Shown: positions 34,812 through 44,340, numbered from the stretch's first letter. The stretch: 64,000 bases of DNA from Catalinimonas sp038039535 (GCF_038039535.1 NZ_JBBPHP010000035.1:1-64000), one strand, 5' to 3'. The notes: a model not told the origin generated them from the sequence alone. Numbers and translations: made by a program.

Positions 34812-35063
34812 TCAGGCTTTCTCTACTTCAAATTCGTAATTCTCCATAATCACATTGGCAAGTAGCTTTTGGCAAGCCAGTTCTACTTTCTCAGAAGCTT
34901 CTTTTTCGTTTTCGGCATCAACTTCCATGGTGATGTGCTTTCCGATTCTTACATCATGAATTTGACTCAGCCCAAGATTACCAAGCCCCAGGCGTACTGC
35001 TTTCCCCTGCGGATCTAAGATTTCTTTTTTGGGCATAATATTGATCTTGGCAATGAAGTTCAT
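34812..35063 (-). CDS. purS: phosphoribosylformylglycinamidine synthase subunit PurS
   Basis: Small subunit of the three-part FGAM synthase (PurSQL). The 83 residues match PurS: KINIMPKKEILDPQGKAV, a Leu-rich centre, the VRIGKHITMEVDAE strand and a C-terminal ANVIMENYEFEV. It is not next to purQ or purL; instead it lies between pssA (45 bases) and porU (57 bases). Its presence implies that the organism uses the split PurL/PurQ enzyme rather than the single-chain form of many other Bacteroidota. Confidence 0.9.
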   Translation of the reverse strand: MNFIAKINIMPKKEILDPQGKAVRLGLGNLGLSQIHDVRIGKHITMEVDAENEKEASEKVELACQKLLANVIMENYEFEVEKA

Positions 35064-35108
35064 ATTCTCAAAAGATTAGATAATAATTGATGCCTGCAAA
35101 AATAACAA

Positions 35109-35810
35109 TCAGGATGACTTACCGGGACTGCTGCGCAATGATTTTTTTAAAATAGAGAAAATGATGTACAAAATGATCACCAATGGTATGGCAATAGTAT
35201 TCAGCACAATCACCAAAACCAGCGAGATCAGCATAAAGCTATATTTGAATTTATTTTTTTTCCATCCGAATCCATCAAACTTAAAAGCCATCAGTTCAAT
35301 ACTGGCCACCAAAAGGTAAGAGTCTACAATCACCAGGATGATGAGGAAAATGTAGTTGTTCATCAGTTGCTCTACAATAGGAATACTACTCAAAGGAAGA
35401 GCGCTGATCAATAAGGCACTGGCAGGCGTGGGCAAACCGATAAAGCTACTTTTCTGCCTGGTATCAATATTGAAAATAGCCAAACGAATAGCCGAAAATG
35501 CAGCGATGCTGAAAGCAATGTATGCCAGGTAACCATAATTCTCGGGGAGAATTTCTTCTAAGAGGGCATATAGTATGAAGGATGGCAATACACCGAAACT
35601 GACCATATCAGATAACGAGTCCAGTTCTCCTCCAATACTTGAATGTGCACTAAACGCTCGGGCACTCAAACCATCAAAAAAGTCAAAAATTGCTGCCAGC
35701 CATATCATATAGGCTCCACCGTGAAGATCGCCATCTGCTATGAGCACAATACCAATACAACCACTCAGAAGGTTACAGATCGTCAAAAAATTGGGAATAT
35801 ACCTTACCAT
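35109..35810 (-). CDS. pssA: CDP-diacylglycerol-serine O-phosphatidyltransferase
   Basis: Makes phosphatidylserine, the precursor of phosphatidylethanolamine, in the inner membrane. The 233 residues have about eight hydrophobic segments and the CDP-alcohol phosphotransferase signature D-G-x2-A-R-x8-G-x3-D-x3-D at Asp46, Gly47, Ala50, Arg51, Gly60, Asp64, Asp68. Opens the minus-strand run pssA-purS-porU-porV-yebC. Confidence 0.93.
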   Translation of the reverse strand: MVRYIPNFLTICNLLSGCIGIVLIADGDLHGGAYMIWLAAIFDFFDGLSARAFSAHSSIGGELDSLSDMVSFGVLPSFILYALLEEILPENYGYLAYIAFSIAAFSAIRLAIFNIDTRQKSSFIGLPTPASALLISALPLSSIPIVEQLMNNYIFLIILVIVDSYLLVASIELMAFKFDGFGWKKNKFKYSFMLISLVLVIVLNTIAIPLVIILYIIFSILKKSLRSSPGKSS

Positions 35811-35934
35811 AAATAGGTTTTATGAATTCTATAAGTGTCTTAAAAAAATTCCTGACTCTGCTTAGAGAGGATTTTTATTGTTTACAAATTTGTATATTAT
35901 TTCACATAATTCCACTTAAGCGCGAATACAATCC

Positions 35935-36999
35935 ATGAAATTTGACTTTTTCATTGTGGGTCAGGGTATTGCAGGCACTACTTTAGCATGGCATTTTTTT
36001 GAAAAAGGAATAAAGTTTAAAATCTTTAATCTTAGCAAAAAAGAGTCTTCATCTATGGCTGCGGCGGGTTTATACAATCCCGTCACCGGAAGAAAAATGG
36101 TAAAAACCTGGAATGCAGATCAGCTTTTTCCATACCTGGAAATTTTTTATAAAAATATTGAAAAAAAGACCCAGCAGAAATTCTTACATCCTAAGCCTAT
36201 TTATCGTCCTTTTGTTTCTCTTGCAGAACAAAATGATTGGCTTGCTAAAGCTGACAATAAAGCATTTGCTCCTTACGTTCAAAAAGTAGCAACAACAAGC
36301 CTCTTTCCAAGAGAATTGAATGACCCCTATGGTGGTATTTTGCTCAAGCGAGCTGGCTATCTGGATATACCCAAGTATCTGGAAGCCAGTCAGGCTTTTT
36401 TCAGAAACCATAAGCTTTATCATGAAACTTTAATTGATTTGAAAGAACTCGGTATTGGTGAAAAGCATGTAGAGATTGAACAACAGCAAGCGCGCATGCT
36501 GATATTTTGCGATGGCCCTGACGCTACTTCTAATGCTCATTTCAGCTGGTTACCCTTTCAGCCTGTAAAAGGTGAAGTGCTGTATATTAAGCCAGAAAAG
36601 GTACAGGAAGTAGTGTTTAACCGAGGAATATTTATATTGCCGATTGGACGGGAGTGTAAAGTAGGCTCAACTTATGAGCATCATGATTTGAGCTATCATA
36701 CTACCGAGAAAGCTCGTACTTATTTGGAGGATAAAATCCAAAAATTGTGTAAGTTTCGTTACGAAGTTATTTCCCAGAAAGCTGGTATAAGACCAGCTAC
36801 AAAAGATAGAAAGCCCTTTATAGGAATTCACCCTGAACATAAACCATTGGGTATATTTAATGGTTTAGGGACAAAAGGAGTATCATTGGCCCCTTATTAT
36901 GCCAAACAATTTACCTCTAGTCTGCTTCAGGAGGAATCTCTAGATCAAGAAGTAGATATTAATAGATTTTACCATCTGTATAATTCAGTATTGACCTAA
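35935..36999 (+). CDS. FAD-dependent oxidoreductase (DAO family)
   Basis: A 354-residue flavoprotein of the D-amino-acid-oxidase/glycine-oxidase fold. The N-terminal FAD motif is FFIVGQGIAGTTLAWHFFEKG; SSMAAAGLYNPVTGR and the C-terminal GIRPATKDRKPFIG and LGTKGVSLAPYYAK follow the family pattern. No signal peptide, so it is cytoplasmic. The substrate is not known; ThiO-like glycine oxidase or an MnmC-like partner are possibilities only. Its TAA directly abuts the ATG of the next gene, so the two are cotranscribed. Confidence 0.82.
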   Translation: MKFDFFIVGQGIAGTTLAWHFFEKGIKFKIFNLSKKESSSMAAAGLYNPVTGRKMVKTWNADQLFPYLEIFYKNIEKKTQQKFLHPKPIYRPFVSLAEQNDWLAKADNKAFAPYVQKVATTSLFPRELNDPYGGILLKRAGYLDIPKYLEASQAFFRNHKLYHETLIDLKELGIGEKHVEIEQQQARMLIFCDGPDATSNAHFSWLPFQPVKGEVLYIKPEKVQEVVFNRGIFILPIGRECKVGSTYEHHDLSYHTTEKARTYLEDKIQKLCKFRYEVISQKAGIRPATKDRKPFIGIHPEHKPLGIFNGLGTKGVSLAPYYAKQFTSSLLQEESLDQEVDINRFYHLYNSVLT

Positions 37000-39900
37000 A
37001 TGAACAGATTTACATACATTCCTCTGATTTTCCTCTTGGTGGCAACTGCCTTTGGTGCACAGGCGCAAATCAATACAACTCAGTTTGGCCAAAACAGGGT
37101 ACAATACAAAAATTTTAACTGGCGCTATTACAGCTCAGACAATTTTGATATTTACTTCTATGATGGAGGGCAGGATAATGCGCTCATCGCTGGTAAGTTT
37201 CTTGAAAAAGAGTTTGAACGCATCACCGATATCATAGGCTACGCACCCTATTCCAAAACCAAAATTTTTCTGTACAACTCCAATATGGATTTGCTACAAA
37301 GTAATGTAGGGGTTGGGGGTAATAAATACACTGTTGGTGGTCAGACCGATTTTATCAAATCTCAGGTAGAAATTGCTTATCCCGGCACCATGCTAGCTTT
37401 TAAAGATGAGTTGGTAAAACAAATTTCGGAGATGCTCATCAACGACATGATGTTTGGAGGTAGCCTCACAGATATGTTTCAGAGTGCGTATTTACTGAGT
37501 CTGCCCGAGTGGTTTATCCAGGGAGCGGCACGTTATATTGCTGAAGGATGGAGCATTGAAATGGATGACTTCATGCGGGAACAGTTCAGGGAAGACAATA
37601 GCCTTAAGCTGGGAAAGCTCACCGGTGATGATGCAGCACTGGCCGGCCAGTCTGTTTGGAACTATATTGCCGCCCGCTACGGCAGAAGTAGCATATCCAA
37701 CATCCTTAACCTTACACGTATTATTCGTAACGAAGAAAGTAGCATTGTAAATACACTCGGTATACCTTACAAGCTCTTTATGCGTCAGTGGGCTTCTTAT
37801 TACGCAGAGATGGCTACCCAGATCAGTGAATCTTATGTATACCCCGAAACTGAGCATAAGCTGAGAAATAAGAATCGTAAAAATCTGACATATAATCATG
37901 TAGCTTTTAGTCCGGACGGTACCTACCTCGCTTACTCAGAAAACTATAAGGGTAAGTACAAGGTAAAAGTATTGAACCTGAAAAACAGTAAGACTAAAAC
38001 TGTTCATAGCTCCGGATACAAAGTCATCAATCAGGATATTGATACTGAAGTTCCTCTATTAAGTTGGAGTGATAACCAGACCCTTGGTATAGTAGGTTAT
38101 GAAAAGGGTAAAAACTATATGTGGTTATACAATGTGGGGGCCAAAAGCAAAAGAAGAATCACGCTTACCCGCTTTAATCAGGTTAAATCACTGGATTTTA
38201 ATGCCAATGGTAGACTGGCAGTGATGAGCGCTGACATAAACGGGCAAAACGATTTATACTTGTACAATCCTAACCGAAATACTTTCAGCAGGATTACTAA
38301 TGATATTTATGATGATATCTATCCCCGGTTTGTTCCTGAAAGTGATAAAATTGTGTTTAGCAGCAATCGCCCTGAAGACTCATTGTATTATGTAAATCAG
38401 TCCGCCAGAGATATACAACTCAATACCGAGATAGACGATAACTTCAATATTTTTATCTACGAAGGAGATGAAACGGATTCACTCTTAAACAGGGTTACCA
38501 ATACAGTCAGCAAAGATGTGAACCCAATCCCATTGGATGAAAACACCATTTATTACCTAAGTGATCAGCGAGGAATATATAATATCTACAAATACAATCT
38601 AAGCGATAGTCTCTTCAATCAGGTTACTAACTACGCACTTAGTGTTCAGGACTTTGACATTAACTTTTCGCAGGAAGCACTCTCTTTCATCATGCTTGAT
38701 GATGAAGACGATTATGTATACCTGGACAAAGGTTTTGATTTGAATAAGAATATCTTCACTCCCAAAACTCAAAGACAGGAAGCCATTCAGGCAAGAGTTA
38801 TATCTCAAAGATTAAGCGAGACGAAAAGGAAACTTAGAGAGCAGGGCATTTCTGACTCTTCTGCCATGGTTGCACCGCAAGTCCCTGTGAATCAGCAGGA
38901 TAGTTTGATCGTAAATATACCTGACTCATTATCTTCAGGAGATTTGCCCAACACGCTTGCGCTCCCTATGCAGGATACTATTCCGCTTGATAGCAATATG
39001 GTAAATACTGAGAATTACACATTTGATACTGAGGAAGATGAAAATATTATTGATACTGATAATTATGTATTTGATAGCCCTGAGCCTAGTGAAGAAAGAG
39101 ACATTTCAACCGATAACTTCCGCTTTGAAAATGATGAAGATTCTGGTATAGGCAACTCATTCTTAGCACGTTATCGTAAGCTACAGAAAGAAACCCGTAT
39201 CAATGGCCCTTTCCCTTATGAGACCCGATTTAGCGCTGATAATATTGTTACTTCCCTCACTGTTGATCCTCTCAGGAGATTTGGGTTCAATATCAGAGTA
39301 CAAATGAATGATATGCTGGAAAATCACCGCTTTTATGGAGGTTTAGTCCAGTATACTGATCTGCAAAGCGGTAATATCTATGCTGAATATGAATACCTGA
39401 AAAACAGAGTTGACTTCAAAGCCAGATACGAAAGGAACGGATACTTATTTAATTCTGGAGACCGAGATATTCAGAAATATACTATGAATATGTTTAAGGT
39501 AGGAGCTGCCCTTCCCTTCAACATCACTACCAGATTTGAGCTTAATCCTTTTTATACAAACACCTACTTCATTGACCTTTCTCAGGTGAATACCAATGTG
39601 GAAAGCACCTTTCATTACGGTGGTATCAATATGGGGCTTGTCTTTGATAATACTTTGGTTACCGGTCTTAAAAACTTTGAAGGTACGAGAGCAAAAATAT
39701 TTTTCACCCATTACCAGGGGCTCAACGATCCTAATAAGACCTTTAGTAATATTGAAGTTGATGTAAGACATTATCAGAAGCTTTATCGTGATATTACATT
39801 TGCTACCAGAGTTTTTTACGGAAACTTCTTTGGTAACAATGCCCAAAAATACCTTTTGGGAGGTATGAGCAACTGGCTTTTCTTCAATACTGACCGACAG

Positions 39901-40371
39901 GAAGAAAATGATCCTCTGGCAATTGAAAGAAATGTAGACAACAGTAATATTCTCTTTACTCAGTTCACTGATCTCAGAGGCTTCAACTACAATAAGTTTA
40001 ATGGTACTGACGTGCTCACATTCACCGCTGAACTTAGATTGCCAATTATCAGATTCTTTCACCGGGGTCCGATAGCCTCAAACTTTTTCCGCAATCTGGA
40101 GTTTGTTGGATTTTATGATATAGGTTCGTCGTGGACAGGTACCAGCCCCTTCAGTGAGAAAAACAGTTTGAATACTGAAGTGATTGAAGATGGGGGGCCG
40201 TTTAGGGCAGAGATCAGTAATTTCAAAAATCCCTGGCTAATGAGCTATGGGGCTGGAGTGAGAACTGTTCTACTTGGCTATTATTTAAAGTTTGATATGG
40301 CCTACCCTATTGAAGATGGTATTATAGGTGAGAAACCCAAGTTTTATCTCACATTAGGGTATGATTTTTGA
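37000..40371 (+). CDS. exported TolB-propeller / outer-membrane barrel protein
   Basis: An unusually built protein of 1123 residues. In order: signal peptide (1-23); an N-terminal domain (about 25-270) like an MA-clan metallopeptidase, with LPEWFIQGAARYIAEGW but no HExxH; a five- to six-bladed TolB/WD-like propeller (about 290-600; VAFSPDGTYLAYSE is one blade); an acidic linker (about 620-725) with three copies of a short motif N-[YF]-x-F (Asn672, 688, 706); and a strand-rich C-terminal half (about 735-1123) ending LTLGYDF, with aromatic-terminal strands as in surface-antigen/BamA-type barrels. It resembles Bacteroidota proteins annotated as TolB precursors. Function unproved; outer-membrane placement is an inference. 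Confidence 0.8.
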   Translation: MNRFTYIPLIFLLVATAFGAQAQINTTQFGQNRVQYKNFNWRYYSSDNFDIYFYDGGQDNALIAGKFLEKEFERITDIIGYAPYSKTKIFLYNSNMDLLQSNVGVGGNKYTVGGQTDFIKSQVEIAYPGTMLAFKDELVKQISEMLINDMMFGGSLTDMFQSAYLLSLPEWFIQGAARYIAEGWSIEMDDFMREQFREDNSLKLGKLTGDDAALAGQSVWNYIAARYGRSSISNILNLTRIIRNEESSIVNTLGIPYKLFMRQWASYYAEMATQISESYVYPETEHKLRNKNRKNLTYNHVAFSPDGTYLAYSENYKGKYKVKVLNLKNSKTKTVHSSGYKVINQDIDTEVPLLSWSDNQTLGIVGYEKGKNYMWLYNVGAKSKRRITLTRFNQVKSLDFNANGRLAVMSADINGQNDLYLYNPNRNTFSRITNDIYDDIYPRFVPESDKIVFSSNRPEDSLYYVNQSARDIQLNTEIDDNFNIFIYEGDETDSLLNRVTNTVSKDVNPIPLDENTIYYLSDQRGIYNIYKYNLSDSLFNQVTNYALSVQDFDINFSQEALSFIMLDDEDDYVYLDKGFDLNKNIFTPKTQRQEAIQARVISQRLSETKRKLREQGISDSSAMVAPQVPVNQQDSLIVNIPDSLSSGDLPNTLALPMQDTIPLDSNMVNTENYTFDTEEDENIIDTDNYVFDSPEPSEERDISTDNFRFENDEDSGIGNSFLARYRKLQKETRINGPFPYETRFSADNIVTSLTVDPLRRFGFNIRVQMNDMLENHRFYGGLVQYTDLQSGNIYAEYEYLKNRVDFKARYERNGYLFNSGDRDIQKYTMNMFKVGAALPFNITTRFELNPFYTNTYFIDLSQVNTNVESTFHYGGINMGLVFDNTLVTGLKNFEGTRAKIFFTHYQGLNDPNKTFSNIEVDVRHYQKLYRDITFATRVFYGNFFGNNAQKYLLGGMSNWLFFNTDRQEENDPLAIERNVDNSNILFTQFTDLRGFNYNKFNGTDVLTFTAELRLPIIRFFHRGPIASNFFRNLEFVGFYDIGSSWTGTSPFSEKNSLNTEVIEDGGPFRAEISNFKNPWLMSYGAGVRTVLLGYYLKFDMAYPIEDGIIGEKPKFYLTLGYDF

Positions 40372-40416
40372 CCTATAACTTGAAACTTAATCAGGTTTCC
40401 ACTAAATTTTTTTTCT

Positions 40417-41043
40417 ATGAAACGAATTCTTTTAATCACTGCAGCATTAACCATCTTTGCATTCTCCAGCAGCTATGCACAACTGTTCACATTTGGCCCC
40501 AAAATAGGTATCAGTAGTTCCAAAATAAGTGTAGAAGATGCGGAAGATATAGCCTCAGGAGATGCAGCAGTCGGTTTTCATGCCGGAGCTTTTGCTCGCA
40601 TTTCTATCCTTGGTTTCTACGTACAGCCTGAAGCCTTATTTACCTCAACCAAGGGTAATATAGTAATTGATGATAACATCAGTAGCACTGGTGAGTCTAT
40701 ACAGGAACTTACTTATAATAAGATAGATGTACCAGTAATGTTGGGGTTCAAAATTGGCCCTTTGCTAAGATTAAATGCAGGTCCGACTTTTAGCTTTATA
40801 CTTGATCAGGACATCAGAAATGAGACAGGTGCCCAACTAGATAACGTTAGTCAAAACTATAATAATGCAAACGTTGGTTATCAGGTAGGTGTAGGTCTAG
40901 ATATTTCTAAAATAGTAATTGACCTCAAATATGAAAATAACCTAAGCGCACTGGGCGAAAGTGTGTCATTTGCAGGAGAAACTTTTCCTACTGATATGCG
41001 AAATAGATTATTTCAACTTTCACTGGGATACAAGCTATTCTAA
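40417..41043 (+). CDS. outer-membrane beta-barrel protein (porin-like)
   Basis: A 208-residue exported protein: signal peptide ending at SSYA-Q (about 20), then alternating strands typical of the small eight-stranded barrel family of Bacteroidota (TFGPKIGISSSKI, VGFHAGAFARISI, YNKIDVPVMLGFK, VGYQVGVGLDISK, FQLSLGYKLF) ending in an aromatic residue. No specific function is indicated. It lies 45 bases after the TolB/barrel gene and before a strong terminator, so the two may share a transcript. Confidence 0.85.
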   Translation: MKRILLITAALTIFAFSSSYAQLFTFGPKIGISSSKISVEDAEDIASGDAAVGFHAGAFARISILGFYVQPEALFTSTKGNIVIDDNISSTGESIQELTYNKIDVPVMLGFKIGPLLRLNAGPTFSFILDQDIRNETGAQLDNVSQNYNNANVGYQVGVGLDISKIVIDLKYENNLSALGESVSFAGETFPTDMRNRLFQLSLGYKLF

Positions 41044-41066
41044 TAAAGAAAGCAAAAAATTATTCT

Positions 41067-41094
41067 AAGGCCACCTCAAATGGTGGCTTTTTTT
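41067..41094 (+). terminator. terminator after the beta-barrel gene
   Basis: GCCACC (41070-41075)/GGTGGC (41082-41087), extended by AA/TT pairs, loop TCAAAT, then seven T. It overlaps the end of the convergent MFS gene. Confidence 0.88.
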
Positions 41095-42268
41095 ATGCTG
41101 ATGTAACCAATCTTGCCTTAGGCACAAAAAATAAATATGCGAATGCAAACAATGCTAATATCGCACCCAGCCCGTAAGCAAAGATAAATCTGCTGGGATC
41201 GTTGGCGTAAATCCAGCCACTGAGTAATGCCCCAAGTCCAATACCTGCCTCCAGTGCAATATACATGGTAGCCATGCCTCTACCTCTGTGCTTGTCATGA
41301 CTCAGGTCAATTGTCCAGGCAAATACAGTGGGTGTATTCATTCCAGCCGCAAAACCGAAAATAATAGCAGCTGTTAAAAACAATTCTACACTATCTGCCA
41401 GACTAAGCATTAACATGCCTACGAACAAGACAACCGTTGATACTTTTAAAACCAGGATTCTTCCAAACCTATCAGAGGCCTTGCCTGCGAAGAAGCGTAC
41501 CGCTACGGAAGCGACTGTGAAAAATGTATAGAATAAGCCGCGGTTCCGAATGCCCAGTTCATCACTAAAATCGGGAGTGATAGTAAGTACTATACCGAAT
41601 GAGAAAGTCGTCAACAGTAATACTATGCATGGTGCTATTACTCTGGGTTCAAATATCTCATCCCGTTTAAGCTTAAGAAAAGCCAACTGGAAATTCTGCT
41701 TATCTTCCAATGTCTCCTTCATACCTGCCAGAATAATTACTGATAAAATAGCGGATACTGAGGAAGCGTAAAACATCATATCCAATGAAAAATGATTGGC
41801 GACCAGGCTTCCCACTGCCGGACCACTGGCCATACCCAGGCTGCCGCAAAGCCCAAGTATGCCCATAGCTTCTCCCCGTCTACTAGCCGATACTACGTCT
41901 GCCACATAGGCTGAAGTACCGGTGGGTTTGAAGCCAGTAGAAAAACCGTGAAAAAACCTGAGTAACAGAAACAGAAATACACTAGAGGCGAACGGGTAAA
42001 TAAATCCACAAATGAAACATACTACTGCCCCAAATATCATCACCGGGATACGACCGACCTTATCGGCCAGCTTACCACTAAAAGGACGAGACAGTCCGGC
42101 AGTAAGGGTGAATAAGGAAATGATCAAGCCTTTATACTCTCCCCCACCCAATGATTCCAGGTAAGCGGGGAGTTCCGGGATGATCATGTTGAAACTGGAA
42201 AAAAACAGAAAGGAACTTAAGCAGAGTAAACCAAACTGTAAATTGTAAATAGACTTAGAATCTGACAT
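41093..42268 (-). CDS. MFS transporter
   Basis: Inner-membrane secondary transporter of 391 residues with about 12 hydrophobic segments. The loop 2-3 motif appears as GKLADKVGRIPVM, with the equivalent second-half motif GKASDRFGRILVL, the classic duplicated signature. Substrate is not inferable; the short drug/sugar efflux type (YfcJ-like) is most likely. It stands alone with about 270 bases before the divergent DJ-1 gene. Confidence 0.9.
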   Translation of the reverse strand: MSDSKSIYNLQFGLLCLSSFLFFSSFNMIIPELPAYLESLGGGEYKGLIISLFTLTAGLSRPFSGKLADKVGRIPVMIFGAVVCFICGFIYPFASSVFLFLLLRFFHGFSTGFKPTGTSAYVADVVSASRRGEAMGILGLCGSLGMASGPAVGSLVANHFSLDMMFYASSVSAILSVIILAGMKETLEDKQNFQLAFLKLKRDEIFEPRVIAPCIVLLLTTFSFGIVLTITPDFSDELGIRNRGLFYTFFTVASVAVRFFAGKASDRFGRILVLKVSTVVLFVGMLMLSLADSVELFLTAAIIFGFAAGMNTPTVFAWTIDLSHDKHRGRGMATMYIALEAGIGLGALLSGWIYANDPSRFIFAYGLGAILALFAFAYLFFVPKARLVTSA

Positions 42269-42542
42269 CTACTTTAGTTGATAATGGCCTGTGGTTTAAA
42301 TAATAGTTTACGGTTACTTCAATAAAAGTTGTTAAAAATTTCAGCAAAAAAATAAATATAGATTAATAATAGAAGCAATATATAAGATCAATAATAATAC
42401 ATATCATCATTTAGTGAAATTTTCATAATACTACAACACCACTTCTCTATAAAATTTGAAAAATAGTTAATACCATAAACATATTATGATACGATCTGTT
42501 AAGTGAGAAATAATCATTTTTTAATCTTAAATAAGTTTTGAC

Positions 42543-43088
42543 ATGGAAAATATAAAAGATAAAAGAATCGCAATATTAGTAGCCAATGGTTTTGAAGAAG
42601 TAGAGCTAAGTAAACCTAAAGAGGCACTTGACCAAGCTGGAGCCATTACTAAAATTGTATCAATAGAGAAAGACAAAGTAAAAGCCTGGGACAAAACAGA
42701 TTGGGGCAATGACTATCCGGTAGACCTTCATATAGATAGCGCAAACGCCAATGATTTTGATGCGATTGTGCTACCCGGTGGCCAGCTTAACCCTGATTTT
42801 TTGAGAGTAAATAAGAAAGCAGTTAATTTTGTGAAAGACTTTGCTCATCAAAATAAGCTAATTGCCGCCATTTGCCACGGTCCCTGGATGCTGGTTGAAG
42901 CAGACCTTGTCAAAGGTAAGCGTATTACTTCTTACCCTTCAATCCAGACTGACCTGAAAAATGCTGGTGCCAATTGGGTAGATGAAGAAGTAGTAGAAGA
43001 TCAGGGTATTATCACTAGTAGGAAGCCTGATGATATCCCAGCTTTTAACAAAGCTATTATTGGCGCATTTGAACACGTGACAGCATAA
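42543..43088 (+). CDS. DJ-1/PfpI family protein (YhbO-like)
   Basis: A 181-residue class I glutamine amidotransferase-fold protein. The nucleophile elbow AAICHGPWMLVEA gives Cys111 and His112, and the early Glu lies in ANGFEEVEL. Relatives act as stress-induced deglycases, glyoxalases or peptidases, and the activity of this group is debated. No signal peptide, so it is cytoplasmic. Single gene with a strong terminator; a stress-related role is an inference. Confidence 0.9.
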   Translation: MENIKDKRIAILVANGFEEVELSKPKEALDQAGAITKIVSIEKDKVKAWDKTDWGNDYPVDLHIDSANANDFDAIVLPGGQLNPDFLRVNKKAVNFVKDFAHQNKLIAAICHGPWMLVEADLVKGKRITSYPSIQTDLKNAGANWVDEEVVEDQGIITSRKPDDIPAFNKAIIGAFEHVTA

Positions 43089-43106
43089 TTTAGATATAGA
43101 ATAAAG

Positions 43107-43139
43107 ACAAAACCCGGGTCAAAGCTCGGGTTTTGTTAT
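43107..43139 (+). terminator. terminator of the DJ-1/PfpI gene
   Basis: Ten-bp perfect stem ACAAAACCCG (43107-43116)/CGGGTTTTGT (43127-43136), 10-base loop, then TATTT. As the next gene converges it may work in both directions. Confidence 0.75.
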
Positions 43140-43157
43140 TTGTAGACTACCAAATGA

Positions 43158-43835
43158 TTACTGACTGTAATCGTTCTTTTCAAATCTTTGAATTTCATCC
43201 AGCAGGGTGAATGCCTCACCGATTTGCTTTCCTCCCGAACCACTGATCAGCTTTTTCATCCAGCTTTTGTTAACATTTTTAGGGCTAAGTTTTTTATACA
43301 GCCATATTGTCAAGGGTACCATTACCACCAGCGTAAAAATAATTTGACCAACCCACCATTGTTGATTCGCGACCAGGTACATATCCACATCAAAAAGTAA
43401 CTCAAACCAAAACAATATATGAGCTATATATAACGGAATAATAAGGATACTGAGTCGTAAATATTTAATGATGCTTAATTTGATGGAAATAAGTTTTTTC
43501 TGTATTTCCATCACTGGAGCGGAGTAATCCATTTCATTGATCTTACTTAGCTGATCAGCAGCACTATAGGCAATCATAAAACTCCAGACCAAAAGAGTAG
43601 TACCCGCCGCCAAAAAGTGAAGCTCATCTGCGTGAACTGCAACAAAGTACATTAACAAAATAATTTGAAGGATACTAAAAGCAAGGGTGAAAGCATGCAA
43701 GAAAACTAAATTTCTCAATTTAGACTTCACCTTGTCCAGATTCGTTCTTCGCAATAAACTTAGGTTAAGCTTCCAGCTTTGTTCCAGTTTCTTGTCGTAT
43801 GCACTCCATATACTTTTAATTTCGTCTAATTCCAT
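43158..43835 (-). CDS. membrane protein paired with an ECF sigma factor (possible anti-sigma factor)
   Basis: A 225-residue protein with an N-terminal cytoplasmic part (about 1-45) carrying MELDEIKSIWSAYDKKLEQ and four membrane segments (about 46-66, 74-94, 120-142, 160-182), then a basic cytoplasmic tail. It starts 4 bases after the sigma-factor stop, so the two are coupled. That position and layout suggest it restrains the sigma factor, as many membrane anti-sigma proteins do; the sequence has no zinc HxxxCxxC anti-sigma motif, so this is context only. Confidence 0.65.
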   Translation of the reverse strand: MELDEIKSIWSAYDKKLEQSWKLNLSLLRRTNLDKVKSKLRNLVFLHAFTLAFSILQIILLMYFVAVHADELHFLAAGTTLLVWSFMIAYSAADQLSKINEMDYSAPVMEIQKKLISIKLSIIKYLRLSILIIPLYIAHILFWFELLFDVDMYLVANQQWWVGQIIFTLVVMVPLTIWLYKKLSPKNVNKSWMKKLISGSGGKQIGEAFTLLDEIQRFEKNDYSQ

Positions 43836-43839
43836 GATA

Positions 43840-44340
43840 CTATTTTTCTAGAGTTTCAAATTGTTTTCTAAGCTTCTGTTTGATTCTGTTGATCTTAGTG
43901 CCCACATTAGAGACCGAAATCTCCAGTATGCTGGCAATTTCTTCATGGCTGTTTTCATCCAGATAGAGTATCATCAAGGCCCGATTCAGCGGATCAAGTT
44001 GATTGATAAACTGCTCCAGTAACTTCAGATTCTCTTCATTATCCTGCCTATCTTCATGTGCGATGAGTATCAAACGCTCATCTAATGCATAACTTTTACC
44101 CTTTCTCCGGCTCTCTTTTCGGTAAAAAGATATCGCTACATTCAGGGCAATTCTATACATCCAGGTAGTGATCTTGTATTGCTCATCATATCTGTTAAAG
44201 CTTTTCCAAAGCTGTATGATTACCTCCTGCACCAGATCTTTTCTCTCTTCCGGATCATGGCAATAGGCATTGCAAACTTTAAAGATGATTTTCTGGTGCT
44301 GTTCCAGTACCTTAAGAAAGCTGTCCTTGTCTTTTTTCAT
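43840..44340 (-). CDS. ECF RNA polymerase sigma factor
   Basis: A 166-residue sigma-70-family factor. Region 2 holds the helices CHDPEERKDLVQEVIIQLW and ITTWMYRIALNVAI for -10 recognition and core binding; region 4 is LYLDENSHEEIASILEIS followed by VGTKINRIKQKLRKQF for -35 recognition. No signal-sensing domain is fused. It heads a two-gene operon with the membrane protein at 43158, the usual layout for sigma/anti-sigma pairs. The regulon is not identifiable from here. Confidence 0.93.
   Translation of the reverse strand: MKKDKDSFLKVLEQHQKIIFKVCNAYCHDPEERKDLVQEVIIQLWKSFNRYDEQYKITTWMYRIALNVAISFYRKESRRKGKSYALDERLILIAHEDRQDNEENLKLLEQFINQLDPLNRALMILYLDENSHEEIASILEISVSNVGTKINRIKQKLRKQFETLEK

Noticed and set aside
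39445..40062. 205-residue reading frame on the minus strand inside the TolB/barrel gene
   Set aside because: Fully antisense to a gene with clear domain structure; composition and lack of any motif mark it as a shadow.
40372..40416. GAAAC/GTTTC hairpin followed by T8 after the TolB/barrel gene as a terminator
   Set aside because: The stem is only 5 bp, so read-through into the next gene is at least as likely.
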